Assembly (NCBI GenBank): GCA_014607495.2
Contig: CP053153.1
Span: 11,718,001-11,782,000, forward strand
Source: Carposina sasakii
Taxonomy: Eukaryota > Arthropoda > Insecta > Lepidoptera > Carposinidae
Length of the DNA: 64,000 nt
Reading direction: 5' to 3'
Shown: piece after piece, positions 28,101 through 34,952 of the stretch
How the letters are laid out: each line of letters starts with the position of its first letter
Numbering within the stretch: position 1 is the stretch's first letter
Notes under the pieces: model-generated
Database searches by the model: none
The model's input: the letters and a program-made list of their open reading frames with translations, nothing else
Told to the model about the DNA's origin: nothing
Made by a program: the position numbers and the translations under genes

Positions 28101-31100
28101 ATAAAGAGGACTATACTAACTAACACACGTAAACTTTTGCACAAAATGTTCGGAAAAATCCCGGATTTTTTCCCGGGATTTTGTGGATCTAAAAAAAAAA
28201 CTAAGTAGATACATAAAATTATACTAGGTCATAGAAATGGTACAATAGACACGTAACATATTTACCTAGTTATGAATATCATTTTTAAATACGAAATCAC
28301 TACATATTATAAAACAAAGTCGCTTTCTGATGTCTGTCCCTATGTATGCTTAGATCTTTCAAACTAGGGAACGGATTTTTTTGATGCAGTTTTTTTAATA
28401 GATAGAGTGATTCACAAGGAAGGTTTATAATGTAACTAGGGACGCGCCTCGGCTTCGCACGAGAGTAATGCACTCTCACGCGGGCAAAGCCGTGGGCGGG
28501 CGTTAGTACAATCTAAAACATACTATAAAGTATCTATGTAGGTAGGTATTTAACGTTTTCTACGTAAGTCTTTTTTACGTAAGGTCTCTCTTTTTTAACT
28601 TTTGTTACACTACGATTTCCCAAGTCTACTTACTAAATAAATATAGTATTTTATATTATGTATTTGCGCGCGAAAAAACAAGCACAGAACCGGCGTTGAC
28701 AGTGGTCACGGCGGTACTGAATGTTCCGAGCGAGACTGGCCAGTGCAATGATTAGAACACAGCGTAGTTGTAGATGTGTTTTTTATTAATTGTTAATTAT
28801 CTACAAAATTTACAAAAAATGTACTTTGGCCATAAACTAGATCTGATAAAGCGCTATACTACTATGCAGGTTTCGTGTTGATATTCACAGTAGTTTTCAA
28901 GATATTTCGCTTATAAAAACGTAAAAAAGGTAATTTTCAAATCGAAAATCTATCGAGAATTTTTTAAGTAATTGAGTTTCCACGTTGGCCACAAACTAGA
29001 TAAAGATTTAAATAATAACATATAAAAAAATTAGAGCTGTGGTAATCGGACAAGTATTTAAAAAATCGATTCTAAAATGCCTCTTTTGTCTAATAACACC
29101 GCCTTAACCTGATCTAAATTGTTAACTAAATCCAATTTAAAATGATAATCAATCTTTGTTTTAAATTAAATGCCATTGTGTCCTTTGATTTATTTTGCTT
29201 GTTTAGAAACTTTTACATTAATTCGTTTAAAAACCTCTCTCTAATTATTTGAAGATCCTGGAGGTAGGCCAAAAACTCAAAATAAAGTAGCATTGTTTCC
29301 ATTGTAAGAGCTAGACTTTTGAGCTGTTGCTGTAAGCAATAAGAGCGGCATCACGCTTTCATAACGGAGACAGTCCTGCTGTAATACTTCATTGTTAGTA
29401 TAAGCCGGCCGCACTTGCAAAAGCATAAATCTAGATTTACTTAAACTACTAATTAGCGTGCATACTATCTTGTTTCTTTTAACATATACAAAAAGAGATA
29501 TAGTATGTGATCTAAATGTATATATAGCATTTAGTGGGCCTTAGTCACGGAAAACGGGATAATCAAAGCAATTTTATCACAGGCGCAGAAGACAAGACCC
29601 TGATTATCTGGGAGACCAAACGTGGTCTCGCTCTGACCTCGTTGGCGCTTCACGTACCTCTACAGGGCTTCCAGATCACAAGCGACTGCTCCCGGATCGG
29701 AGTACATTTATTAGATAGAGGTAAATAAACAGAAATTCCAGAGAGTCAAGAATATCCAAAACCAATGAGCGTGCTATATATAGTTCAATATCATGAATGT
29801 CGATGAAGCGAATGAGTTATGTTAGGACCGTAGCAAATAGAGATCCGGGATTTTTAGATTTATGTTTATCTTTTTCGGGATTGCGGCGTGATTTTATATA
29901 TTTGGTTATGTTTATACATGTACAAAAATAATAGTGGGACTTCTCGTGGTATTCACTCATAGTCATATACTGAAACACCAGACCTCCTTACCAGTAAACC
30001 AAGAACAAAGTTCTACCTATGGCCAGCGGTTGAGCCAAAATATCTGATCACTGTTTATACATTGGCGTACTAATCGAGCATGCCAAGATCTTTTTATTCA
30101 AATTCAAATTCAAATATTTTATTTCGGATATTACTCCATAGTGGTTAGTATGAGATGACTTATATATTATGTTAGTAAACAGTTATAAATAAAATAAAAT
30201 GACAATTAAATACAAACTATTGAACATAAATTAAAATTACATTAAATTAATTCAATTAAACAATAAATAATAATAACAGAATTGGGCTTAATTAAGGACC
30301 CAACTTGTGCACCTGTACAACCGCATCCACCTCTCCATTAGAGGGGAGTCCCACCTGCTGGCTAACACGTTCAGTATGCTGTTTGAACTGCTCCGAACGC
30401 GGTATAGCAAGGACGCACTACGCATTCTGATAATTGCGTAAAAACAATTTGTATGCGCCTCCGCGAACATGGTAGATGCGCTACAGTATCGGGGCAGTCC
30501 AAACAACACCCTAAACGCATTATTATATTAGACACGAAGGGCCTCATATGCTCGCTGCGTGTAGCTAACCCACAGACTGCACGTGTAGAATGACTGGCAA
30601 TAGGCTTTAAAAAGCGTCAGTTTTACATCATTGCTACAGCGAGCGAATCGGCGAGCCAACATGTTACAGCGTACACACAGAGCCCTTCGCTCCCTCTCGA
30701 TGTCCAGGTCATCGTTATGTGCACGGAAGAACGATAACAGACGGTTAACCGGGTGTTATCACCATCAACAAGCCTAATACCTACTACTGTACATTATGGA
30801 CCATGGTGGTGGCCCAGCTTCTTGGCCCAATATGTACAGCGATTACGTAGGTACAACGGGCACGATTATCTCGTAGGACTAATCTTCAAATTAAGTCTGA
30901 TTAAACCATTATTGTTTAGACAAATTATTCCACAATTGACAATAAGATATTACGAAACAATACCCAGTACTCTATTAACTCACGAAGTTGCGAGAGATCT
31001 ATTCCATCCATAATAATCCGATTAAACTTGTACCGAAGTCCGTATTCTGAGATCGGAACAAAGTTTACTTCATCTGCATAAATTCGGAGTTGAGATAACT

Positions 31101-34100
31101 TAACAATTTGCATACAATATCTTTCGGTGTAAGCTCGCGAATTATAATCACGACTGCTAACTTGCTGGATAGAAAGGCTTTACATTCCGTTGAACAAACC
31201 TGTAGGGTAAGCATGAACCTTTTTACGCGGTGTAACGCTATCGAAAAATCTATGAGATTTGACAGTGCGACAATAGCATTACGGACTATCCAAAGTTTCG
31301 TAGCCCGACTAGACAATAACCGGCCACTGAGTTCGATTCCTGATATAGACAAAAATCCTGTCAAGTTTCTTTGTCGTTCTTCTTGTGCAGGAGTAATAAA
31401 ACTTTCGAGTATTTTTTATTAAGTATTTTTAATGTTTTGTAATAATACATTTAGAATGTTGTTGATTGTTTTGGATGTTGAATACTTGTCTCTGATCTAG
31501 TAAATTTAATAAGTAATAACTTTATTTACATTTCATTTAAAAAATGTATCCTTTCAAAAGTTGTGATTTTAACTAAAACTTCGATAAAAACCCACATCCT
31601 TTTTTATGTTGTTATTTACGCTGATATTTATGGTTTTCTGACAGGATGTTTGCCGATAATATGCCTACACAATACTCCGGCCACATACGTTAAGATACCT
31701 ACTTATGCTGCTCCCACAAAGAATGCTGATGGTAAGAACATATTTCTTTCTTGAATCTCACTTTATTTCTCCGGTTAGTTAATGATTGGCGGTTAAACTA
31801 CTCATCCGATTTTAACGTAATTTTACCCGACTGCGCCAGAGAGAGGGTTATGTATTTCGAATTTTTGTATGTATGTTATTCTAGAGCCTTAACGGCTTGT
31901 CGCATTTGATTTCAAGAGGTACCATTAGATTCGTCATAGTCGTGAAAGGAGACTTGGTCAAAATCGTCAGTCGGGTTTTTACTTTACTACACTTTACAAC
32001 AATGTACCTACATGTAATAGGATTCAATTTTTTATAAAATTATTCATATAGAAATGGAAAAAAATCCTCGAACCCACGACCTCTCCATTCCGTGCAAGTG
32101 CTCTCACCAACTGAGCTACCGGGTCAAATACTCGGATGACGAATTTTACCATCTCTTATTATTCCATTTTTTTTTTCTTCATATAGAACTAAGACCGCTA
32201 GCACCAAAGAGACCGATGAGGAGACTCCTGAAGAAGGAGGTCTCTCTCGACACGTACACGTGGCAGAAGAAATACGGGCATCTGACCTCGGCAGCCATGA
32301 TGGCACAAGTCGACGAGAGGCTTAAACGAAGGTAAGTTACCCTCATCTACCTGCCCTCGACACGATCAATGATTTTAGCGCTATATAATTTATTTTATAT
32401 TGCTACGGATTTGTTTATCTAAGCTATATTTTTTAACCTAAGTACTTCGATTCTACTTTACATTAAGCTAAACCGTGAAAGCTATTGCTAAATGGTTAAA
32501 GAATGTTCATTGTTTTTCATGTTTTTATTTTCTGAAAACTAAGAATTGAATACCAAAAAGTAATATGATGTAGCAGAGAACAAGTTAAGTGTCCTTTACT
32601 TCAATGTGCCGATATTTACTTTTTTTCATTATAGCAATATCGCCAGATAAATTCTATCTGAGCGTATTATAAAATAAATACTGTCGGATATTTAAATATC
32701 TATTCTTTTCAGATTTTCCGTGTCCGCATCTATGGAAGAAATTTCTAAGATTCAAGAAGCAAAGAACAAAGACTTGGGTTCACAGGTAAAGAATTATTCA
32801 GAAAATCAATTCTTTGTGAATTTATGTGTCTTCCTCTTTCATATACGCGTACCTAATCTTTATGTAAACGTACCTACTTATACATAATATATCGCACCTT
32901 CGGTAGAACAAGGGTACTCGTCAAAAATTGCAATTGTGCCCTTTTTCTACCGAAAATACGATGTATTTAATTTTTTTTTCAAATAATTTTTTTTAGTCAA
33001 AATATTTTTTCATACCTCTTTTCTTTTTAGGTGAGCCTTGGCCCCGAAGAGGCGGCGATCGCGCAATCACAACACTTCGACCAGCTCGAAGCTTTGTGGA
33101 ACAAAGTATCACCTCCAAGGCGTCGATCGAACAAAGTAAGATCTAATTTTTTAAATTAATCATTTGAAGGAAATGCGTGACCTATGAAAAAAATTGTTAC
33201 CGATATCGGAGCCGAACGGTTATCTATTAAATGAACTATCTATCAGCTATGTACATCTATTAATCAAATAAAAAGAGGAGATGTCATAGTCAACGCAGAC
33301 CTTTAATCGCTAATGTAGCCCAGGCAGTACCTATGAACTACCAGCTAACATTTTCCGACCACCATAAACTGAAATTCCCTTTTTCGAATTCTGTTTATTG
33401 GTTTATTGTTTAAAAGTAATTTAAAGTCTCAAATTTTGGGAATAGGTTCACTGTAGTAGGCTATTTTCATAGCAGCCCTTCTGTTACACCCTGTATCAAC
33501 AAAACTTGTTAGATTACCTTCTCTTTATGCTATATGCTTCATGTTGCACTGAACACGCGGAGGTATCGCATACAGCTATATCGTGCGGTTCCGGTATCGC
33601 GACAGCCACGGAAATCCTGTGTAGGTAGGTATTTAATGTACCATCAGCATTTCGTCTATTTTACGTAAATAAAGGTAGATGCCATAAACTCCTCATTTAA
33701 ATACTTAAAACAATGTAAAAAATGTTTCTACTCCCCGTCCCAAGACAAGTGATGTTATATGGTGAACCGTGAAATGGAAAAATGTACTCCTTGACAAAAG
33801 TACACGTACCTGCTAATAAGTTAAAATACAATCCTTGTCTTTACCTTTCAATTATACAGCGTGTAAAAAGACAACATTGTTATTTTAATACCTCGTATTC
33901 TATGTAACGTAACGGTCATTTTTTTCTATGGAACCAACCCTGGGAAACGAAAAAAAATTTTAAAATTTTTATTTTATTGCAAGTAATGTATTCTATTGAC
34001 AAATGTACCTTCAAAAGTAACATTTTTAAATATTAATATGGTGTCTCTAAAAAAAATGTTTGTTAACTGTTTCCAGATGGATTTATTTTAAAAAAAATGC

Positions 34101-34952
34101 TGATATTCATGTAACTTTGGACCTCAATATCTTGGAAACCCGTGGTTTCCCAGGGGTGCTTCCATAGAAAAAATGATCGTGATGTTACAAAGAATACGAG
34201 GTATTAAAAGAACAAAGTTGTCTTTTTACACCCAGTATACATAGCGTTGTTTTATGAATAGGCTTCCACTTATATACTAGGAATGTAGGTACAGCAAAAA
34301 ATGTTAAATTTCGCTTTTTTAAAATTACTTTTAAATGGGTACCTATGCATAGATATATGCTTGCGTTACTTAAATAATAGAAATGTCTATAAATAGACTC
34401 TGTAAATAAAATAAATTTTGTTACAGTCGCTTTCCAAACAAAGCTCTCTTATCGAGAGGCTTGATTCGTCAGACGAAGAACATACCCCTGTAGAAGAACA
34501 AGGTAAGTCAATTACACAGCTTCTTCAGAAGCTGTCATAAACATATCGTATTCGAGGACAGCGTCTTAACTATAGACTGAATTATTATCAGACTATACAA
34601 TTTAATTCAAATAGTGTAATAATGTGAATTTCAATTTAATCGCAAATTAGAATATTCGTCCTACACTTTGATTTTTTTTTTTATATAAACATGCTTACTA
34701 TTGATTACTGTCTGTAAACTCCATTGTCTAAATACCTAAAAAGCAGTATAACGTTGATTTTATTTTATTCGTGCTTGTATCAGTTGCCCATATTTCAAGA
34801 ATCAAATTATTGAGAATAGTAAAAGCATATTTCCATCCCATTTTTCATCACAAAATGAATCATGATTGATTCTAAAGTATCTACTCGCTCACTCCAAAAA
34901 TTCATAACTTTATAATTAATTTATCTTCTTTGCAGAACACATGGTTGAGTGA
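912..34952 (+). CDS. WD40-repeat protein, 3' part (14 exons); NWD2/QUI-1-like NACHT-WD candidate
   Basis: This is a spliced plus-strand gene whose 5' end lies outside the window. The exons are 912-1190, 13057-13228, 16666-16784, 17546-17806, 20722-20892, 23345-23539, 24700-24898, 29583-29720, 31645-31731, 32187-32331, 32713-32785, 33031-33135, 34427-34502 and 34936-34952. All junctions are GT-AG and phases join without a break, giving 2037 nt (678 residues plus TGA). About twelve WD40 repeats are visible, with GH...SG..D..V.VW signatures such as VLSGSEDRTVVVWQL and VVSGSWDCNLIVWDI, enough for most of two propellers. The last ~140 residues are non-WD: a basic stretch (PKRPMRRLLKKE), a possible short helix (MAQVDERLKRR), RRRSNK, and an acidic end (LDSSDEEHTPVEEQ). 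WD40 propellers act as protein-binding scaffolds. Two tandem propellers with a basic tail suggest a NACHT-WD (NWD2/QUI-1) protein. The NACHT domain is not in view, so the family name is inferred; the WD40 assignment is firm. Confidence 0.85.
1617..1725 (-). repeat. SINE family 1 tail inside the MITE
   Basis: It reads ACACATTGACCTAGTCCCAC and CTAAGGTCTTTTGTCGTGGG, the tail of the 21369 SINE in reverse orientation. No tRNA-like head remains. Confidence 0.7.
1731..2545 (+). repeat. interspersed element with an internal tandem array
   Basis: It starts ACTAGTGGCCCGCCCTCGCT and ends TAATATTAGTATAGAT, the form of a very common lepidopteran interspersed repeat. In between are five imperfect units of about 114-170 bp (starting near 1799, 1913, 2041, 2213, 2339), each with AGCGGTTTTCGTAAAAA, TTCCCGTGGGAATTTCGGG and AAATCCGTT. 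The minus-strand 93-codon ORF in it simply reads the repeat unit. Confidence 0.75.
4717..5085. mobile_element. MITE family M2 (369 bp)
   Basis: The short inverted ends are TACAGGATG and CATCCTGTA. The body (GGTCGTCAACGTTCCCGAAA ... GACGCGCGTAGCGGG ... AAGGGTGGCCACAAAA) is repeated in reverse orientation at 52320-52698. Confidence 0.82.
6304..6470 (-). repeat. dispersed repeat family A, antisense
   Basis: It reads GAGTCGACTAACGAACTCGG, CTGTCCCGCTAAACGTGGCT and CCCCATTTGGGGAACATAGC, the family A consensus reversed. The ORFs just downstream (6646-7147) have no recognisable domains. Confidence 0.72.
7470..8050. repeat. relic of MITE family M7 split by the GC-rich element
   Basis: The left part (GCCGATTATTCC...AAGTTGATGCTGTCACTATC) and right part (TTAGAGATAAACAGCATCAA) resemble the two arms of the 142-bp element at 54465-54606. 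The GC-rich element inserted at the centre. Confidence 0.55.
7565..8012. mobile_element. GC-rich palindromic element with TTA target duplication (PIF/Harbinger-like MITE)
   Basis: The ends are AGCGCAGGCCACACCGCCAG and CTGGTGGTGTGGTCTGCGCT, inverted repeats of about 35 bp with few mismatches, flanked by TTA (7562-7564 and 8013-8015). The 448-bp body is far more GC-rich than its surroundings and full of CGAGCGAGC/CCCGCCCG strings. The 3-bp TWA duplication suggests PIF/Harbinger. The 67-codon minus-strand ORF (7829-8032) is a by-product of GC richness. Confidence 0.78.
9492..9558. repeat. perfect 27-bp inverted repeat with 13-nt loop
   Basis: Arms 9492-9518 and 9532-9558 are exact reverse complements, separated by 13 bases. 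The right arm is part of the reverse transcriptase fragment; the left arm is an inverted copy with no further homology beyond it. Transcribed, this would be a 67-nt hairpin without mismatches. Confidence 0.95.
9555..9735 (-). pseudogene. non-LTR retrotransposon reverse transcriptase fragment
   Basis: The minus strand reads KYFLPQSAKITLVNSLLLP, LIDYADVCYPDITEELLDK and VDRLLNVCIRYIFGLRNFN. The LxNSLLLPxxDYADVC...LDRLxNxCIRxIFGLR pattern is typical of the C-terminal part of jockey/CR1-type reverse transcriptases. Stops occur just upstream. At its 3' side it runs into a perfect 27-bp inverted repeat. Confidence 0.8.
9874..10692 (-). repeat. 3' LTR (819 bp)
   Basis: This copy follows the polypurine tract on the minus strand. 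It shares long identical stretches with the other LTR, for example all of the roughly 145 bp before 10507. The ORFs across this region on both strands recur in the partner LTR with frame-breaking indels, so they are not genes. Confidence 0.88.
11285..11545 (-). pseudogene. gag N-terminal remnant of the LTR retrotransposon
   Basis: An 86-codon ORF starts about 365 nt after the primer binding site, where gag is expected. It begins MSRPTTPTLYLSPNPS and contains KDEPCVKCNDVAPAI. After about residue 57 it runs into unrelated hydrophobic sequence and a stop, consistent with an internal deletion that removed the rest of gag and all of pol. Gag identity rests on position in the element; no capsid or zinc-knuckle motif is visible. 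Confidence 0.5.
11912..12703 (-). repeat. 5' LTR (792 bp)
   Basis: This is the copy next to the primer binding site. It is nearly colinear with 9874-10692, but it lacks about a dozen short segments of 1-10 bp and carries three extra segments of about 7, 7 and 24 bp near its low-coordinate end. Very few base substitutions separate the two. Confidence 0.88.
13057..13228 (+). CDS. WD40 gene exon
   Basis: The acceptor TATGTTTTAG ends at 13056 and the donor is GCTG|GTAAGT at 13229. The exon is 172 nt, entering in phase 0 and leaving with one base of the next codon. It encodes VRCFCVGHDSARIAVG and a blade core GCADQRIYVYSLHT, then AAHDLAALAVADKDHFLLAAG. GC-rich codon use (GCG, CTG, CGC) contrasts with the surrounding AT-rich intron. 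The antisense strand is open here only as a shadow of this exon. Confidence 0.88.
13352..13745. repeat. family A repeat followed by family B repeat
   Basis: 13352-13531 is family A (CCCGAAATGGGGTGGCCTG, GGAGATTCCATAGCCACGTT, TTATCGCCTGAGAGAATGCC). 13577-13745 is family B (TAATTACGCCTTTATCCCTT, GACAGGTGGTCAGCCCATCG). Family B also occurs at 26573-26731 and 39778-39885 (reversed) and 45345-45515. The minus-strand reading CRRWADHLSLLTELVH is shared by the copies and is repeat-derived. Confidence 0.75.
14414..15114. mobile_element. 701-bp DNA element with 17-bp terminal inverted repeats
   Basis: It begins TTAGGGTGGAGTGAAA and ends TTTCACTCCACCCTAA, exact inverted repeats, flanked on both sides by TAAATA (or the shorter TA). 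The interior holds a 78-codon ORF (14485-14721) without recognisable motifs, so it is probably non-autonomous. Confidence 0.82.
16113..16355 (-). mobile_element. tRNA-derived SINE (family 1), antisense
   Basis: This is the reverse complement of the 21369 element: tail ACACAACACATTGACCTAG first, then the B box as GGATTCGAACC and the head ending GGCCGTCG. It lies upstream of the exon at 16666 in the WD40 gene. Confidence 0.83.
16666..16784 (+). CDS. WD40 gene exon
   Basis: The acceptor CTTGTCAATAG ends at 16665 and the donor is CAG|GTAAGT at 16785. It completes the split glycine codon from the previous exon to give LLAAGGNRVTIYSFHTED, a WD blade end. The remainder is a charged linker, LKRRQTKSTTNVSLLQ, probably an inter-blade loop. 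Length is 119 nt, ending in phase 0. Confidence 0.85.
17546..17806 (+). CDS. WD40 gene exon with two blades
   Basis: The acceptor CTTTCTTTCAG ends at 17545 and the donor is TATAAG|GTTAGT at 17807; 261 nt, phase 0 at both ends. It encodes two textbook WD40 repeats: ISCLEVSRDGQLAASG with LVRVWQL, then GHIGHITCVTFSPNN with LSGSEDRTVVVWQL. This is the clearest single-exon evidence for the fold. Confidence 0.92.
18649..18973. mobile_element. AACCGACTTCAAA-ended lepidopteran repeat
   Basis: The ends AACCGACTTCAAA and TTTGAAGTCGGTTT are inverted repeats. The left part reads AAAGGAGGAGGTTCTCAATT and GAACCGATTTGAACA, a very common lepidopteran non-autonomous element. The 75-codon ORF over it is repeat sequence. 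Confidence 0.8.
20543..20622 (+). pseudogene. decayed duplicate of a WD40 exon start
   Basis: These roughly 80 bp match 20695-20774 at about 81% by eye, covering the intron end, the acceptor (ATAACCCAG) and the first ~50 bp of the exon (CAGCACTA.AAACGTT). In the exon's frame it has a stop within seven codons. It then runs into an RTE-type LINE 3' end (GAGGCCTACGTCCAGCAGTA). Confidence 0.65.
20722..20892 (+). CDS. WD40 gene exon
   Basis: The acceptor TTATTAACCCAG ends at 20721 and the donor is GCG|GTAAGT at 20893; 171 nt, phase 0 at both ends. It encodes GHTAALQTLLMMSDG, RARNVHVWLVDSG and SLNVTLNMKFA, the last joining the next exon as KFAVLSDGDNSIRIW. An approximately 80-bp decayed copy of its 5' part lies 152 bp upstream (20543-20622). 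A MITE begins only 13 bp into the following intron (20906). Confidence 0.88.
20906..21188. mobile_element. MITE ended AGGGCGCGTTCACA
   Basis: The ends AGGGCGCGTTCACACAGA and TCTATGTGAATGCGCCCT are inverted repeats; inner GTCCGTTTTAC / GTAAAACGGA also pair. It begins 13 bp after the 5' splice site at 20893. Confidence 0.82.
21369..21614 (+). mobile_element. tRNA-derived SINE (family 1)
   Basis: The head has an A-box-like TGGTCTAGCAGG (21379-21390) and a B box GGTTCGAATCC (21423-21433), spaced as in a tRNA gene. The tail carries TACCCACGACACAAATACCTTAGG and ends in a (TTTA)n-like run. The body is shared with 16113-16355 (opposite strand) and, tail only, with 1617-1720. Confidence 0.85.
22990..23310. 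repeat. long inverted repeat (foldback MITE) just before a WD40 exon
   Basis: Arms 23004-23048 and 23253-23297 are 45 bp with one mismatch (core GAGATGTCTCACTTTTAAACG), and weaker pairing continues on both sides (CACAGAG / CTCTGTG). The loop is about 204 bp. It ends about 47 bp before the exon at 23345. Confidence 0.88.
23345..23539 (+). CDS. WD40 gene exon
   Basis: The acceptor TTTTTACTCTTTAG ends at 23344 and the donor is TCGCAG|GTAGGA at 23540; 195 nt, phase 0 at both ends. It encodes LSDGDNSIRIWALAGG, then ERITCVALTADSQHVVTG with MDMSLKVWQLDGG. The preceding intron ends with a long inverted repeat whose right arm finishes about 47 bp before the exon. Confidence 0.9.
24126..24290 (+). mobile_element. 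degenerate SINE (family 1)
   Basis: It contains GGGTTCAAATCCCTGTAGGT, an eroded B box, followed by the family tail (CGATGTTTGTTTTC...GTGACTAGGTTAATATGTTG). The A box is lost. Confidence 0.6.
24361..24607 (-). mobile_element. tRNA-derived SINE (family 2), antisense
   Basis: The minus strand begins GACCCGGTAGCTCAG, a tRNA-like A box, and has a decayed B box. The tail CTCAGCACAATGTTT...CGATCAACCATATCCTAACG matches 41842-42095. It sits about 90 bp upstream of the exon at 24700. Confidence 0.8.
24700..24898 (+). CDS. WD40 gene exon
   Basis: The acceptor CTTCCCTAG ends at 24699 and the donor is TCGG|GTGAGT at 24899; 199 nt, leaving one base of a split glycine codon. It encodes GHSDIVSCVAVSITNKTQ, VVSGSWDCNLIVWDINTG and GHLGKVTWVRITGDGTIAVS. 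This is a full blade plus the start of the next. Confidence 0.92.
26573..26731 (-). repeat. family B repeat, antisense
   Basis: It reads GATGGGCTGACCATCTGTCA, CGGCCCTTGGTACTCAGCCT and CGTAAGGGATAAAGGCGTGA. Confidence 0.75.
26942..27672 (-). repeat. abundant lepidopteran interspersed repeat, antisense
   Basis: It begins (plus strand) with CTGTCTGTCTGTGTGTTACG and CTACTGAACCGATTTAAATG and ends GGACGAAGTCGCGGGACAGC. This is the reverse of the CTAG(C/T)...CCCGCG.C(T)TCG-headed repeat family. There are internal partial duplications (AAAAAGAGATGTAAGG.GTTGAAATA occurs twice). Confidence 0.7.
27776..28044. mobile_element. MITE family M3 (269 bp palindrome)
   Basis: The ends TACAGGGTGTAACAAAA and TTTTGTTACACCCTGTA-like are inverted, and arms pair further inward (AACCCACTATAAAGAACC / CTACAGTGGGTTG). 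Half copies lie at 33395-33499 (right half) and 50747-50900 (left half). Confidence 0.82.
28311..28508 (-). repeat. interspersed repeat (CGCTTTCTG...CGGCTTCGCACG family)
   Basis: It shares AACAAAGTCGCTTTCTG, CTATGTATGCTTAGATCTTT and ATGCACTCTCACGCGGGC with 57630-57823, and an inverted copy at 61003-61170. Confidence 0.75.
29583..29720 (+). CDS. WD40 gene exon (with an alternative upstream acceptor)
   Basis: The acceptor chosen is TTTTATCACAG ending at 29582; the donor is AGAG|GTAAAT at 29721. With the base from the previous exon it gives TIAVSG|AEDKTLIIWETKRG, a perfect WD40 blade core. A second in-phase acceptor (GCATTTAG, ending 29534) would add sixteen residues (start VGLSHGKRDNQ) into the tight turn where blades rarely carry insertions, so the shorter form is preferred. 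The exon is 138 nt, phase 1 at both ends. Confidence 0.8.
30094..30735 (-). pseudogene. 5'-truncated LINE: reverse transcriptase C-terminus and 3' tail
   Basis: On the minus strand from about 30729 the reading is DDLDIERERRALCVRCNML, LFKAYCQSFYTCSLWVSYTQ, NNAFRVLFGLPRYCSASTMF and SASLLYRVRSSSNSILNVL, ending at a stop at 30288-30290. This pattern (R.L..L.DLP/GLPR.CSAS.MF...R.RSAS) is common at the C-terminus of lepidopteran non-LTR reverse transcriptases. One in-frame stop (30528-30530) interrupts it. The 3' UTR ends in a TTTGAA-type repeat (30094-30110). The element lies antisense in an intron of the WD40 gene. Confidence 0.85.
31065..31422. other. stretch open on both strands, origin unknown
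   Basis: A 99-codon minus-strand ORF and a 104-codon plus-strand ORF overlap. On the minus strand, a shifted frame (30925-31113) continues with RIIMDGIDLSQLRELIEYW, which looks protein-like. It may be a broken coding relic in the intron between the exons at 29583 and 31645. No family recognised. Confidence 0.3.
31645..31731 (+). CDS. WD40 gene exon
   Basis: The acceptor TTTTCTGACAG ends at 31644 and the donor is GATG|GTAAGA at 31732; 87 nt, phase 1 at both ends. It joins the previous exon as VHLLDRGCLPIICLHN, the last recognisable propeller strands, then enters the tail with PATYVKIPTYAAPTKNAD. Confidence 0.82.
32050..32165 (-). mobile_element. SINE family 2, head only, antisense
   Basis: It shares CTGAGCTACCGGGTCAA and TCGGATGACGAATTTTACCATCTC with the two other family 2 copies; the B box is GGGTTCGAGG. 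It ends about 20 bp before the splice acceptor at 32186, so its terminus borders the pyrimidine tract. Confidence 0.78.
32187..32331 (+). CDS. WD40 gene exon, basic tail
   Basis: The acceptor has a long pyrimidine tract (TTTTTTTTTTCTTCATATAG) ending at 32186 and the donor is CGAAG|GTAAGT at 32332. The exon (145 nt, phase 1 in, phase 2 out) encodes LRPLAPKRPMRRLLKKEVSL, DTYTWQKKYGHLTSAA and MMAQVDERLKRR. It is strongly basic and outside the WD40 fold. An antisense SINE head ends about 20 bp upstream of it. Confidence 0.85.
32713..32785 (+). CDS. WD40 gene exon
   Basis: The acceptor ATTCTTTTCAG ends at 32712 and the donor is CACAG|GTAAAG at 32786; 73 nt, phase 2 in and phase 0 out. It completes an arginine and encodes FSVSASMEEISKIQEAKNK and DLGSQ, a probable helix. 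Confidence 0.82.
32886..32966. repeat. short hairpin repeat in a WD40 intron
   Basis: The arms ATCGCACCTTCGGTAGAACA and TTCTACCGAAAATACGAT pair imperfectly around a short centre. It ends about 64 bp before the exon at 33031. Confidence 0.65.
33031..33135 (+). CDS. WD40 gene exon
   Basis: The acceptor TTTTCTTTTTAG ends at 33030 and the donor is AACAAA|GTAAGA at 33136; 105 nt, phase 0 at both ends. It encodes VSLGPEEAAIAQSQHFDQ, LEALWNKVSPP and RRRSNK. The final RRR cluster could be a basic targeting or binding site; that is inference. Confidence 0.82.
33395..33499. repeat. MITE M3 right-half relic
   Basis: It reads TCTCAAATTTTGGGAATAGG ... CACTGTAGTAGGCTATTTT and ends GTTACACCCTGTA, the right half of the 27776 element. 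Confidence 0.6.
33855..34237. mobile_element. TACAGGGTG-type MITE (family M1)
   Basis: This is a complete copy bounded by TACAGCGTGTAAAAAGACAA and TTGTCTTTTTACACCCAGTA. It has long imperfectly palindromic arms with GGAACCAACCCTGGGAAACG on one side and GGGGTGCTTCCATAG on the other. It lies in an intron of the WD40 gene. Confidence 0.85.
34427..34502 (+). CDS. WD40 gene exon
   Basis: The acceptor TTTTGTTACAG ends at 34426 and the donor is CAAG|GTAAGT at 34503; 76 nt, phase 0 in and phase 1 out. It encodes SLSKQSSLIERLDSSDEE and HTPVEEQ. The SSDEE run has the form of an acidic phosphorylation site. Confidence 0.82.
34936..34952 (+). CDS. WD40 gene terminal exon with stop
   Basis: The acceptor TCTTCTTTGCAG ends at 34935. 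The exon completes a glutamate codon and encodes HMVE followed by TGA (34950-34952). It is very short (17 coding nt) but phase, pyrimidine tract and the downstream 3' UTR all agree. Confidence 0.78.

Noticed and set aside
29535..29582. sixteen extra codons at the start of the WD40 exon
   Set aside because: Adding them breaks the canonical blade turn that the shorter form gives; kept only as a possible alternative splice form.
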